Part shown: positions 52,484 through 62,543 of the stretch, piece by piece
Numbering within the stretch: the stretch's first letter is position 1
Layout of the letters: every line of letters starts with the position of its first letter
DNA from: Bacteroidales bacterium
GTDB lineage: Bacteria > Bacteroidota > Bacteroidia > Bacteroidales > FEN-979
Reading direction: 5' to 3'
Length of the DNA stretch: 64,000 nt
Assembly: GCA_025355465.1 (NCBI GenBank)
Contig: JANXZO010000020.1
Coordinates: 1 to 64,000, forward strand
Notes under the pieces: model-generated
What the model was told of the DNA's origin: nothing
The model's database searches: none
The model's input: the letters and a program-made list of their open reading frames with translations, nothing else
Translations under genes and position numbers: made by a program

Positions 52484-54289
52484 ATGCAGGAAATCAGGAA
52501 TATAGCAATTATTGCACACGTCGACCACGGCAAAACAACCCTGGTAGACCGGATTTTGCACCAGGTACGGCTTTTTCGCGATAACCAGGAGGTAGGTGAA
52601 CTTATTCTTGACTCGAATGACCTGGAGCGTGAACGGGGTATCACCATTCTGGCAAAAAATGTCTCGGTTCATTACAAGGGAGTGAAGATCAATATCATTG
52701 ACACCCCGGGCCACTCCGATTTCGGTGGGGAAGTGGAACGTGTGCTCAATATGGCCGACGGGGTATTGATCCTCGTTGATGCGTTTGAAGGTCCGATGCC
52801 CCAGACCCGGTTTGTTCTGCAGAAGGCACTGGAACTTGGCAAGAAACCTATCGTAGTCATCAATAAGGTGGATAAGCCAAACTGTGCTCCGGATGAGGTA
52901 CATGAAGCCATGTTTGAACTGATGTTCAGCCTGGATGCAACTGAAGACCAGTTGAATTTTCCGACAGTTTACGGCTCCTCCAAACAGGGCTGGATGTCGG
53001 CCGACTGGCATACTCCCGCTACCGATGTAAGCTACCTGCTTGACCAGATACTGGAACATATTCCTGCCCCGGTTCAACTGCCAGGTTCATTGCAGATGCA
53101 GATCAGTTCGCTTGACTATTCCTCCTATGTAGGCCGGATTGCCGTTGGACGAATTACCAGGGGAAGCATAAAGGCAGGAACACAGGTGTCGCTGGTGAAA
53201 AATGATGGCACGATTATAAAATCCGTCATCAAGGAACTTTACCTCTTTGAAGGTCTTAGCAAGGAAAAGGTGAAATGGGAAGTCGGTGCGGGTGATATCT
53301 GCGCAGTACTCGGGCCCGAAAATTTCGATATTGGGGATACCCTAGCGGATAGTGAGAACCCGGAAGGAATGGCGCGTATCAATGTTGACGAACCCACGAT
53401 GAGCATGGTTTTCACCATTAACAATTCACCTTACGCCGGCAGGGAAGGTACTTTTGTAACCTCTCGGCATCTGCGTGAACGTCTGTTCAAAGAGACGGAG
53501 AAGAACCTTGCGCTCCGGGTGGAGGAGACAGAAACTCCGGATAAATTTCTGGTCTTTGGCCGTGGCATTCTTCATCTGGCGATCCTTGTAGAGACGATGC
53601 GCCGGGAAGGATATGAATTTCAGCTGGGCCAGCCCAAGGTGCTCGAAAAGATGATCGACGGTGTTAGAAATGAACCCTTTGAACTGCTGAAAATTCAGGT
53701 TGCCGAAGCATTTGCCGGTAAAGTGATCGAACTGGTGAGCCGGCGAAAAGGAGATATGACGAATATGGAGCACAAACGTGACCGCATCATCCTCGAGTTC
53801 GACATCCCTGCCCGCGGATTGATCGGGTTACGTAATCCTGTTCTCACCGCCACCGAAGGAGAAGCCGTGATGGCCCACCGCTTCAAGGCCTATCATCCCT
53901 GGAGAGGGGAGATGGGAGGCCGAAACAATGGTTCGCTTATTTCGATGTATACAGGTACAGCTATTGCCTATGCCATTGACAAGTTACAGGACCGTGGTAA
54001 GTTCTTTATTGAACCCAACGATGAAGTTTATACCGGCATGGTGATCGGAGAAAGTACACGGTCCGACGATATCGTTATTAACGTTTGTAAGACCAAAAAG
54101 CTTTCAAATGTTCGTGCATCCGGATCCGACGACAAAGCAGTTATCTATCCTGCTACCAAATTTTCGCTCGAAGAGTCGATGGAATACATCAATAGCGACG
54201 AATACGTTGAAGTAACACCGAAATCCATCCGGCTTCGAAAAATCATGCTCGATGAAAACGACCGGAAAAAAAGCAAAAAAGGGATTTAA
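52484..54289 (+). CDS. typA: Ribosome-associated GTPase TypA/BipA
   Basis: A 601-residue translational GTPase. G motifs: AHVDHGKTTL, RGITI, DTPGHSDF and NKVD. EF-G-like domains III and V follow, then the BipA-specific C-terminal domain (MGGRNNGSLISMYTGTAIAY; EPNDEVYTGMVIGE). It acts in 50S assembly and stress translation. Converges on the DUF4159 gene with a 2-bp gap. Confidence 0.97.
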   Translation: MQEIRNIAIIAHVDHGKTTLVDRILHQVRLFRDNQEVGELILDSNDLERERGITILAKNVSVHYKGVKINIIDTPGHSDFGGEVERVLNMADGVLILVDAFEGPMPQTRFVLQKALELGKKPIVVINKVDKPNCAPDEVHEAMFELMFSLDATEDQLNFPTVYGSSKQGWMSADWHTPATDVSYLLDQILEHIPAPVQLPGSLQMQISSLDYSSYVGRIAVGRITRGSIKAGTQVSLVKNDGTIIKSVIKELYLFEGLSKEKVKWEVGAGDICAVLGPENFDIGDTLADSENPEGMARINVDEPTMSMVFTINNSPYAGREGTFVTSRHLRERLFKETEKNLALRVEETETPDKFLVFGRGILHLAILVETMRREGYEFQLGQPKVLEKMIDGVRNEPFELLKIQVAEAFAGKVIELVSRRKGDMTNMEHKRDRIILEFDIPARGLIGLRNPVLTATEGEAVMAHRFKAYHPWRGEMGGRNNGSLISMYTGTAIAYAIDKLQDRGKFFIEPNDEVYTGMVIGESTRSDDIVINVCKTKKLSNVRASGSDDKAVIYPATKFSLEESMEYINSDEYVEVTPKSIRLRKIMLDENDRKKSKKGI

Positions 54290-54291
54290 CT

Positions 54292-54978
54292 TTATCTGGA
54301 GTTGAATACGTATTGAAGGATGTCTGCGCCCATCTGCAACGCCTTCTGCCGCGTTGCTTCGGAGTCATGGTGAACATCCGGATCTTCCCACCCGTCCCCC
54401 AGATCACATTCGTAGGTGTAAAAAACGATCAGTCTCCCTTCGTGGATGAGTCCAAATCCCTGCGGCGCCTTGCCATCATGTTCATGGATCTTCGGAAGTC
54501 CGTTGGGAAAGGGAAATTTCTGATGGTAAATCGGATAATCGAAGGGTAATTCAATCAGTTCCAGCTCCGGGAAGACCTTTTTAAGCTGCGGCCTGATATA
54601 TTTGTCCATCCCGTAGTTATCATCGATGTGAAGAAATCCGCCCGCCAAAAGGTAGCTTCTTAAGTTGCTGATCTCCTGTTCGGAAAAAACAATATTTCCG
54701 TGTCCTGTCATATGTATGAAAGGATAATTCATGATCTCAGGGCTTCCCACATCAATGGTGGCAACGTCATCACTAATATTTGTACCCAGGTTCGCATTGG
54801 CAAACTTAACCAGATTTGGCAATGATGTTGGATTCGCATACCAGTCGCCACCACCCGAATATTTCAGCAATGCAATCTGAAAAGATGGAGGGGTAAAGGA
54901 GGCAGCGATCATCAGGAAACCGCTAAAAGCCATGTTCCGGATCAAATGCGACACTTTAGCACCCAAAAATATATTCAT
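54292..54978 (-). CDS. DUF4159 domain-containing exported protein
   Basis: A 228-residue protein with an N-terminal hydrophobic segment (residues about 10-28). The DUF4159 fold shows FIHMTGHGNIVFSEQEISNL, GGFLHIDDNYGMDKYIRPQL and the C-terminal FYTYECDLGDGWEDPDVH. The domain resembles glutamine amidotransferase-like domains, but its function is unknown. It lies 2 bp after rsmE and is likely co-transcribed. Confidence 0.9.
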   Translation of the reverse strand: MNIFLGAKVSHLIRNMAFSGFLMIAASFTPPSFQIALLKYSGGGDWYANPTSLPNLVKFANANLGTNISDDVATIDVGSPEIMNYPFIHMTGHGNIVFSEQEISNLRSYLLAGGFLHIDDNYGMDKYIRPQLKKVFPELELIELPFDYPIYHQKFPFPNGLPKIHEHDGKAPQGFGLIHEGRLIVFYTYECDLGDGWEDPDVHHDSEATRQKALQMGADILQYVFNSR

Positions 54979-54980
54979 AA

Positions 54981-55685
54981 TTAATTATAGTTGAGCAAAT
55001 TGATCGTGTGGCAAGCGACAATCCCTGCAGTTTCCGTCCTCAACCGGCTCTCTCCCAGGTTAACTGGTAAGTAACCATTTGAAACGGCAAATTCGACCTC
55101 TGCCGGAGAAAAATCGCCTTCCGGTCCGATCAGGATCCGGACATCGGAATGCGGCCGGTAAGCTTTCTGTAGCGCCTCTTCCTTGCCTGTCTCACAGTAG
55201 GCGATGAATTTCTGTCCGCTGAAAGTGTCGGCAACAAACTCCCTGAACTTCACCGGTTCCTCGATTTGCGGCAGATAGGCTTTCAATGATTGCTTCATGG
55301 CGGAAACAAGGATTTTTCCCAGCCGGTGAATCTTCACTATTTCACGTTCACCGTGCTCACAAAGCAATGGCGTGATCAGGCTGATACCTATTTCAGTGGA
55401 TTTTTCGAGAAACCATTCAAACTTGTCAATGCTTTTCGTAGGCGCTATGGCAACCTGCAGCTGCCATTCTCTTTTACCGTAATTGGCCGTGGTTTTCACA
55501 ATCTCTACAAGACAACCTTTATGATGAACTTTGGTCATCCGGCCTTCATACATGTTTCCAAGTCCATCCGTAAGGAAAACCTGCGCACCTTCTCCAAGCC
55601 TCAGCACCCGTGTGCAGTGCCAGGATTCCTCCTCGCTGAGTACACATGCATTCCCATGCACGCTGTCGATGTAAAAAAGTTGCAT
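54981..55685 (-). CDS. rsmE: 16S rRNA m3U1498 methyltransferase RsmE
   Basis: A 234-residue SPOUT-class methyltransferase; start at MQLFYIDSVHGNA (an ATG six codons upstream is possible). The N-terminal PUA-like domain precedes the knotted SAM site LIGPEGDFSPAEVEFA and LGESRLRTETAG. It methylates U1498 of 16S rRNA. Confidence 0.95.
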   Translation of the reverse strand: MQLFYIDSVHGNACVLSEEESWHCTRVLRLGEGAQVFLTDGLGNMYEGRMTKVHHKGCLVEIVKTTANYGKREWQLQVAIAPTKSIDKFEWFLEKSTEIGISLITPLLCEHGEREIVKIHRLGKILVSAMKQSLKAYLPQIEEPVKFREFVADTFSGQKFIAYCETGKEEALQKAYRPHSDVRILIGPEGDFSPAEVEFAVSNGYLPVNLGESRLRTETAGIVACHTINLLNYN

Positions 55686-55720
55686 AATTTCAGGTTGGGG
55701 CAAAGGTACGGATATGCAGG

Positions 55721-55753
55721 AAAAAAAAGGCCATGAACACGAAGTTCATGGCC
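55721..55753 (-). terminator. Terminator of the marR-type gene
   Basis: A perfect 10-bp stem GGCCATGAAC/GTTCATGGCC (55729-55753) with a 5-base loop, followed on the minus strand by eight T (55728-55721), 21 bases past the stop at 55774. Confidence 0.88.
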
Positions 55754-55773
55754 CCGGTTATCAAAAAATAGGG

Positions 55774-56214
55774 TTAGCCAAGATTGGTCTGGACCTTTTT
55801 AAGGAAAATTTTTCCCGCCTCTATCTCTGTTTCTTCCAAACCTTTCATGGAAGTCTTTGCAAACTGATTGGCTATCTTCATCAGCGGATCATGCAATTCC
55901 TTCCCCTTTTTCATCAGGAAGACATGTTTGTTCCGCCGGTCTTTTTCCGATGTTGACCTGGAGACAAGCTCGCGTTTTTCCATGTTGTCGAGAATCCTTG
56001 TAACACTGGGCCGATCTTTCCCGCTGTAGGTGGCTAATTCATGCTGGCATTGTCCGTCTCTTTTCCACAGGACCACAAGAATTTCCCACTGTTCAACAGT
56101 GATGTCATAACCTGATTTTGCAAAAGCCCTGGCCAATGTGGTGTTTAATAACCTGGAAGTTGTATTTACAACGAACCCGAGGGTTTCGTGAAGATCAAAT
56201 TTCTGTTTATTCAT
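55774..56214 (-). CDS. MarR family transcriptional regulator
   Basis: A 146-residue winged-helix repressor: LARAFAKSGYDITVEQWEIL leads into the DNA-binding region TYSGKDRPSVTRILDNMEKR and the wing STSEKDRRNKHVFL. No obvious target gene is adjacent: its strand neighbour upstream is a T9SS protein. It may be autoregulated. Ends in a strong terminator. Confidence 0.92.
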   Translation of the reverse strand: MNKQKFDLHETLGFVVNTTSRLLNTTLARAFAKSGYDITVEQWEILVVLWKRDGQCQHELATYSGKDRPSVTRILDNMEKRELVSRSTSEKDRRNKHVFLMKKGKELHDPLMKIANQFAKTSMKGLEETEIEAGKIFLKKVQTNLG

Positions 56215-56320
56215 GGCTGTATGATTGTGTTGTCAACAAAGATACTACATTTTATTATTTAGACAAATTAAAAATAACGAATTTTGTTGCAAAAAATCCC
56301 AAAGCGGGGAACAGATTCAA

Positions 56321-58816
56321 TTACAGCACTAATAATTTCCTGGTTTCCGAATTATTGGTGTTAAAAAGTCTGAACAGGAAAAGGCCGGGGCGAAGGATTT
56401 GCTCAGACAGTATCAGATTTGCGTTTTGGGTAACGATACCTGCCTGAATTTCAACCCCGGTGGCGGAGACTATCTGGTACAGGTAATCCTTATATCCGGT
56501 TACCTGGAAGGAGAACCTTCCATCCGGGCTAGGGTTTGGGAAAATGTTGATCTGCCTACTGTTGAAACGGTTGTCAATCCCGGTGCAATTTTCAAACATA
56601 ACAGAAATGGAATCTGTCCCTGTACAGGATGAAGGGGAGGTAACCAGCACGGAATAACTGGCAGAACCATAGCCTGTTCCCGTTGAGTCGGCCACGATGG
56701 TTTGCGTTGTTGCGCCGGTGGACCATAGGTAGGTTGATCCCGGGTTACCGGCATTGAGAGTAATCTGGTCGTGATCGCAGATGGCCGTATCGTTACCGAG
56801 GTTCACCACCGGAGCCGGAATTACCTGGATGTAATTGCTTTTTATTTTCACACTTGAGCTTACCCCATTGGATATGGTCAGGCTGACATTATATTCACCT
56901 GGCTGTCTGTAGGTGATATTCTGAGGATTTTGAGCATTGGAGGAGACGGGCGACCCACCCGGAAATGACCAGGACCAGGACGAAGGGTTTCCAATTGATT
57001 GATCTGTGAAATCAGTTCCTGTTCCGTTGCAGATGGAGGTGTTGTTTGCTGCAAAGTTAACGATAAGCGGAGGCGTGAGCATCTCAATGGCATCGAGGTT
57101 AAACCCGATCCCTGCACCCCATGACGGACCGGTGCCGGTATCCTTGATCTTCAGGTATCTTGCCTTGTGGATGAGGGTTGGGGCGAAATCGAACGTGGTG
57201 GTGCCGGTACCGTTCCCAATGGTGATGAATGGACCTTCGGTATTGTTGCTGCCTGAGACCTGAAAAGGTTTTCCCGGAGACCCGTGCTGTATTACCTTGA
57301 AATCAGCGCCAGGACCATCAAATATGGTATCTCCCATGTCAATTACGATCCATCCTCCTTTTCCGAGCGCATAAGCTACAGAGTCAACCCTGCCCAGTGC
57401 ACCCGGAGTGTATCCTTCATCCCCGAAATTATTCCCCGGGATCTGGCAGCTGATAACTTTAAAGCCAGACCACGTCTGATCGGCGGTGAGTTGAACATTG
57501 GTAGCTGCCGAACCCTGCGCAGGGACAACAATGCCGGATATGCTCTTGGTTTTATAACCATTGGCTTCCACCCTGATGGTGTATGTTCCCGGCAAAACAA
57601 ATTTGTGGTAGTCACCAACCAGCGGGTCGTTGTAGACCGGGTAATAATTCCCTACCCACACCGTAGCACGCACTGGTTCTCCGGTCAGGGAGTCTGTTAC
57701 CAATCCTTCAACTCCCCATCCGCACCGGGTAATCATCTCGGTCATGGAAGGCGTATTAAAGTTATAATACATGGAGATCATCGATGCCGGGGGCTGCTTA
57801 TCGTTCGAAATTTCCATCGACCAGCCAACATTTCCAAGGGTTCCGTAGACGAGATCTTTTGTGCTGCCATTAATGGCATACATGATATTGTAGCCTTGTC
57901 CGTACAAAAGGTTGGTGTACCCTGAGTAAGCCGCATAAACGCTGGCCATGTTGTTGATTTGATTGTGGTCGCGCGTCATGTCGCCCCGGTAGCTCCATGG
58001 ATAGGAGAGTATCTCGGTGCCGCTGTGGTAGTTAGTATATACCACGAACTGATTGTCGAGAATAAAGTTTCGCAATGTTTTCGTTTCGATTTGCGAAAAT
58101 GCAGCCGGACTGTTTCCTTCCGCGTTCCACATATAACCACAGTCGCGGTTGATATCAACGAAATTATTGTTGTAGCGTGACATACTCGCCCTGCCATCTG
58201 GATTCACCATCGGGTAAAGCCAGATTTCGCGGCTGTTTATGAGGCTCGTATAGGTGGGATTGATGCCATAACCTTTGCAGAGTTCACGCGCATACATGAT
58301 GACATTCTGAGCGCCGCCAACTTCATCTCCATGAATCCCACCGTCGAACATGATGGAAGGCTCCGGTTCATCAACATCTACATTGTCGCTGATTTTTAAC
58401 GCTGCGAGCTGCCGGCCGCCCACCGATGTTCCAAGGATCACCTTTTTGCAGATAAGCGGGAAACTGGCGGCCAGACTATCGGCCACGGCAATGATCTGTT
58501 CGTAGGAATAGTAACCGGGTGGTACAAGAGGGTTGTCCCAATAATGCAAATAATGCTGATTCAGGTCTGCAATAGAAATTTCAAAGGTCAGACCGGAATG
58601 TTTGAGTGTGTCCAGATCAGCAGGAACCACATATGCACAAATCACAGAACCGTCAGGCATTGCCGCTTCCGTGTTAAGGTTCAGATTGCGCAGAATGCCG
58701 GCATCGGTCGGTTTTTTGAGGTAAATCCTTACCTCCATTTCCCCGGGTCTCCAACCTTGCGACCACCCGGGAACAACTGCCAGAAAAAGAAGCAGCAGTA
58801 AAAGTAGGGTTCTCAT
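56321..58816 (-). CDS. T9SS-secreted M14 zinc carboxypeptidase
   Basis: An 831-residue secreted peptidase. Signal peptide residues 1-19. The M14 domain (about 105-365) has zinc ligands in GGIHGDEVGG and the third ligand His in TNYHSGTEILSYPW. The substrate-binding Arg is in INRDCGYMWN and the catalytic Glu is in WSMEISNDKQ. Next come a carboxypeptidase regulatory-like beta-sandwich (GLVTDSLTGEPVRATVWVGN), a coagulation-factor-like region, a PKD domain (NPSSWSWSFPGGSPVSSNAQ) and the T9SS sorting domain (INIFPNPSPDGRFSFQ). It shares one base with the next gene's stop (TAATG). Confidence 0.94.
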   Translation of the reverse strand: MRTLLLLLLLFLAVVPGWSQGWRPGEMEVRIYLKKPTDAGILRNLNLNTEAAMPDGSVICAYVVPADLDTLKHSGLTFEISIADLNQHYLHYWDNPLVPPGYYSYEQIIAVADSLAASFPLICKKVILGTSVGGRQLAALKISDNVDVDEPEPSIMFDGGIHGDEVGGAQNVIMYARELCKGYGINPTYTSLINSREIWLYPMVNPDGRASMSRYNNNFVDINRDCGYMWNAEGNSPAAFSQIETKTLRNFILDNQFVVYTNYHSGTEILSYPWSYRGDMTRDHNQINNMASVYAAYSGYTNLLYGQGYNIMYAINGSTKDLVYGTLGNVGWSMEISNDKQPPASMISMYYNFNTPSMTEMITRCGWGVEGLVTDSLTGEPVRATVWVGNYYPVYNDPLVGDYHKFVLPGTYTIRVEANGYKTKSISGIVVPAQGSAATNVQLTADQTWSGFKVISCQIPGNNFGDEGYTPGALGRVDSVAYALGKGGWIVIDMGDTIFDGPGADFKVIQHGSPGKPFQVSGSNNTEGPFITIGNGTGTTTFDFAPTLIHKARYLKIKDTGTGPSWGAGIGFNLDAIEMLTPPLIVNFAANNTSICNGTGTDFTDQSIGNPSSWSWSFPGGSPVSSNAQNPQNITYRQPGEYNVSLTISNGVSSSVKIKSNYIQVIPAPVVNLGNDTAICDHDQITLNAGNPGSTYLWSTGATTQTIVADSTGTGYGSASYSVLVTSPSSCTGTDSISVMFENCTGIDNRFNSRQINIFPNPSPDGRFSFQVTGYKDYLYQIVSATGVEIQAGIVTQNANLILSEQILRPGLFLFRLFNTNNSETRKLLVL

Positions 58817-61800
58817 TAACGGATCATGATTCTTTCAACCTGAGTCGTCTTTTCAGATGTCAGCCTTAGGTAATAAATGCCTTTCGGATGTCCTGTAAGA
58901 TTTAAATTGTATGACGTGATTCCTGATTTCGCAGCTATTTGCGATGTGTTAATAAGTTGTCCCTGAACATTGTATACGCTAAGGCCAATATTGCCTGTTG
59001 CTTTTGAGATGGTCAGATTAAAGGTTCCTGATGATGGGTTTGGGAAAACGGTCACCACATGGTCGCCATTTTTGTGCTCTGCCACACCAACAGGACCACT
59101 GATGCTGATATTGTCGATAAAAAGATTGTTTCCATAGCGGCAGTAAGCCTCGAACATCAGTTTGATGTTATTCAGTCCTGCCCACGGTGAAAGGTCAATA
59201 TTATAGCATCCGACCCCATAGGATCCGCTACACCAGTCATCCGCTGAAAGGGGGAAAAACTGATCCATCATCATGGCGTGGGTAACAAAAACGGAATCGG
59301 AACCGTTAGGTCCTGTACCCCAAACACGTTCCCAGGTGGTTCCGCAGTCGCTGGAGATCCTTACGATCAGAGAATCCTTCATGCTTGCCCGCTGAGCGTA
59401 TGCATGACGGAAGCTGAGGTTGACATTCGTGTAGTCGGTGAAATTGATCGTCGGACTGATTAGCTGGTCGCGGCGATTCACGGCAGCGTAATTCCAGAAG
59501 TTCATCCAGGCAGCCTTGGCTCCGGCTGTGGTTCCGGGAACAGAAATGGTGTCCCAGGTGATCCAGAGGTCGGGGTTGGTGATCTCCCAGTGCTGGGTAT
59601 CGAATCCTGCATCAAACGCGCCTTCAAAGGGAAGTCCGTAACCTTCATTGATGATGTAGTCAAGTCTCGTGGTCACGCTTGGCCCGACAACATTGAATGC
59701 CGTAAGCTGAACGTCATATTTTCTGGGTTCGTTGAATTGAACCACCGGATTCTGGCTGGTTTCCGAAGTTCCTTCAAGGTAGGTCACAGTATTCGGATTG
59801 AATTGCCATGACCAGCTTACAGGGCAGTTTTCGGTCAGGTCGGTGAACCGCACATATTCCCCGCTGCAGAGTACCTGCTTGTCGGCAGAAAAATTCGCAA
59901 TGGGTCCCAACGAACCGCTTACAGTAATATAGCCGGCTTTTACGATAGAATCTGCTCCAAGTTCATTCCACACCTTAAGACGTACAGGATAGGTGCCTGC
60001 CGTGAGGTAAGCAATACCATCAGGATTCTTCAGTGAGGAAGAGGATGGAGTAGCACCAGTAAAGGTCCATTCAAAATAGGTGGGAACACCTGTCGATTCA
60101 TCCCTGAACCCTATGGCACAGCCAGTAGGGATGGTGGTTTTGGTAGCTGAAAAGTTGGCTACCGGGGCAGCATGGTAGAGGTCGGAGCCCCATAAACCGC
60201 GACCATAGGTGCTTGCCCTGATGGCATCGCGGGAAACGGAGTCGTTATCGTAATAAATTTCAAGTTCAGTAATCTTTGCATTGGCAGGTAATCCTGCACT
60301 GAATGGGATCCAGCCGGTAGTCGTTGAATCCTTGTAATAGACTCCGGCGTCTGTACCCACATAAAGTCCTTCCGGTGCATTCTTGTAGTACACAATAGCA
60401 TTGGTGTGAATGGCTGGCAGGTTACCGGTGATGGTGGCCCATGTATGGCCTTTATCCGATGATTTGTAAACTGCATTATTCATGGTGATGTAAACAATAT
60501 TGGGATTCGAAGGATGGGTTTCAACATCGGTGGCAGTGCCGGAAACCGGGAGAAATGAGGTTAGTTCATACCAGAGCGGATTTACATCAAGACAGTTGTC
60601 GGTGCGGAAAAACCGGTTGTCGTAGCGAACTGCATATAAAATCCCGGTATTTGCCGATGATTGCTCCAATACCGCCATGTCACTGCTGTTACTTCCGCCA
60701 AGGTTGTTTGAGATTTTGGTCCAGACCAGGTTGTTGCCAATTACATTGTTGCAACGCCATACGTTTTTGTAGCCCACAAACATTCCTTTTGGATCTGCCT
60801 TGCTCAGGATGAACGGGGTTACCCACGAACCACTCTCGTCGATTCCATAAGTGCCGTTACCTGCAATTTTACGTTCGCCGCCGTTGTTAAATTTCCGGAA
60901 AATGTCACCATAGTAGATGGTGTGGTAGGTATAGGATGCATTGGTATAATCGATGGCACATTCCATTCCGTCACCACCTCCGGTTGCGATCCATCCGGTA
61001 GGAGTTATCGTATAGGTTCCGTTGTCCTGAAACCCGTTGATAACCTTTTCCCTGACTGTCTGCGACTGTCCGAGTTTGTAAATTTGACCAATCGTCATCC
61101 CCTCTGTGTGGTCGTTCCATGCCGTTCCCCCATTGCTGGTGGACCATACACCGCCATCATTGCAGGCGTAAAAAGTATTGTTTACCGGAGAAAATGTGAG
61201 GTAATGACAATCTGCGTGAACCGACGGAACATTGCATCCTCCGTACCAGTGAGAGTTAATGGCGAATGAAGTGCCTCCGTTGGTGGATTTCCAGACATTT
61301 ACTCCCCCAACATAAATAGTTTCAGCATTCTGCGGATCGGCTGCAAGCGAAAGGTCGTACCAACCCTGTCCGCCCGTTCCGCTGCCGTCGCATGACCAGT
61401 CAAGGATGTTAGGACTGGTAGAACGCGTGGTGAAATTCAATCCGGAGTCAGTGGAACGGTAAACCCCTTTAAACCCGCTGCTGCCATCTGATTGAAGGAA
61501 ATAGACATAATTCGGATTAGCGGCAGTAACGGCAACCACTCCACGCTGGCCACTGGTTATCCCGGCAGTAATCTGAACCCAGGTAACTCCATTGTCGGCA
61601 GACCTGTAAAAACTTGCTCCTGCGGCCGCATAAACAATAGCCGGGTTTGTGGGTTTAAACGCGATTGACTTAAAATCACCGGTTTTCCGGTTGGTCCAGG
61701 TGGTGCCTCCGTCAGTTGAGCGATAGATTCCTCCACTTGTAGCCGCCAGAATAATCGTTGGATCAGTCGGATGCTGTATCATGCCGCCAACAGTCTTATT

Positions 61801-62490
61801 GTCCATCCCGGTTTTAGAAGGTGTCCAGTTGATTCCGCCGTTCAGACTTTTGAAAACACCGAGTCCCGGTGCATCTCCTGCATCGCGGTCGCCAGTACCG
61901 ATCAAAATTTTATTTGGATTTGAGTAATCTACGATAATGGATGATACACCGAGGGTAGGCATCGTATCGGTGTGGGTAACCCAGGTGGCGCCTCCGTCTG
62001 TCGTCTGCCACATTCCTCCGGCAGGTGCGCCGATATAGAATTTATTGGGATCAGTCGGATGAAAAGCAACGGTATTAATTCTTCCCAGGCCTTCATAGCC
62101 GGCCGGACCGGGTGCCGGAATTTCTGCCGGACCCATATTGACCCATGTACCGGACGATGACCGGCTGTTTTTTTCGTACTGCTGGTATGCCTGAAAAGTG
62201 GCATCAGGGGCAGGACGAGAGCCATCGGGGTTCACCCGCAGCTGCATCATATATTCCCACCGTTTGAATACCTTCCAGCCACTGCCACGCGTAACTTTAC
62301 GGTCCTTCCAGTAAATGTTGAATGCACGTTGTGTTTGGAAAAAATTTGCATTCTGATCCTGCATCATCTGAATCCAGTAAGGATAGATTGCAGTATCTCC
62401 TGTTGAAGGAGCAGTTGCGGGCAGGGACTGGGATTGGCCTGCGAGGTGAATACCCAGCAGAATCATGGCAAGGAGTAACGTTTTTCTCAT
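58816..62490 (-). CDS. T9SS-secreted VPS10/sortilin-like beta-propeller protein
   Basis: A 1224-residue secreted protein with signal peptide (1-20). A beta-propeller of about 600 residues contains many Asp-box repeats (SxDxGxTW: IYRSTDGGTTWTNRKTGDF; AVYKSSDKGHTWATITGNL). Two PKD-like domains follow (FSATKTTIPTGCAIGFRDES; FSADKQVLCSGEYVRFTDLT), then a jelly-roll adhesion-type domain and the type IX sorting domain (VTVFPNPSSGTFNLTI). No glycosidase residues are evident, so BNR glycosidase labels should be treated with care. Probably co-expressed with the carboxypeptidase for outside-cell protein use. Confidence 0.9.
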   Translation of the reverse strand: MRKTLLLAMILLGIHLAGQSQSLPATAPSTGDTAIYPYWIQMMQDQNANFFQTQRAFNIYWKDRKVTRGSGWKVFKRWEYMMQLRVNPDGSRPAPDATFQAYQQYEKNSRSSSGTWVNMGPAEIPAPGPAGYEGLGRINTVAFHPTDPNKFYIGAPAGGMWQTTDGGATWVTHTDTMPTLGVSSIIVDYSNPNKILIGTGDRDAGDAPGLGVFKSLNGGINWTPSKTGMDNKTVGGMIQHPTDPTIILAATSGGIYRSTDGGTTWTNRKTGDFKSIAFKPTNPAIVYAAAGASFYRSADNGVTWVQITAGITSGQRGVVAVTAANPNYVYFLQSDGSSGFKGVYRSTDSGLNFTTRSTSPNILDWSCDGSGTGGQGWYDLSLAADPQNAETIYVGGVNVWKSTNGGTSFAINSHWYGGCNVPSVHADCHYLTFSPVNNTFYACNDGGVWSTSNGGTAWNDHTEGMTIGQIYKLGQSQTVREKVINGFQDNGTYTITPTGWIATGGGDGMECAIDYTNASYTYHTIYYGDIFRKFNNGGERKIAGNGTYGIDESGSWVTPFILSKADPKGMFVGYKNVWRCNNVIGNNLVWTKISNNLGGSNSSDMAVLEQSSANTGILYAVRYDNRFFRTDNCLDVNPLWYELTSFLPVSGTATDVETHPSNPNIVYITMNNAVYKSSDKGHTWATITGNLPAIHTNAIVYYKNAPEGLYVGTDAGVYYKDSTTTGWIPFSAGLPANAKITELEIYYDNDSVSRDAIRASTYGRGLWGSDLYHAAPVANFSATKTTIPTGCAIGFRDESTGVPTYFEWTFTGATPSSSSLKNPDGIAYLTAGTYPVRLKVWNELGADSIVKAGYITVSGSLGPIANFSADKQVLCSGEYVRFTDLTENCPVSWSWQFNPNTVTYLEGTSETSQNPVVQFNEPRKYDVQLTAFNVVGPSVTTRLDYIINEGYGLPFEGAFDAGFDTQHWEITNPDLWITWDTISVPGTTAGAKAAWMNFWNYAAVNRRDQLISPTINFTDYTNVNLSFRHAYAQRASMKDSLIVRISSDCGTTWERVWGTGPNGSDSVFVTHAMMMDQFFPLSADDWCSGSYGVGCYNIDLSPWAGLNNIKLMFEAYCRYGNNLFIDNISISGPVGVAEHKNGDHVVTVFPNPSSGTFNLTISKATGNIGLSVYNVQGQLINTSQIAAKSGITSYNLNLTGHPKGIYYLRLTSEKTTQVERIMIR

Positions 62491-62543
62491 CGGGAATTTG
62501 GGTTGAATGTTAGGGTCGGTAAAGATAGCAATTTTCTGGCAAT

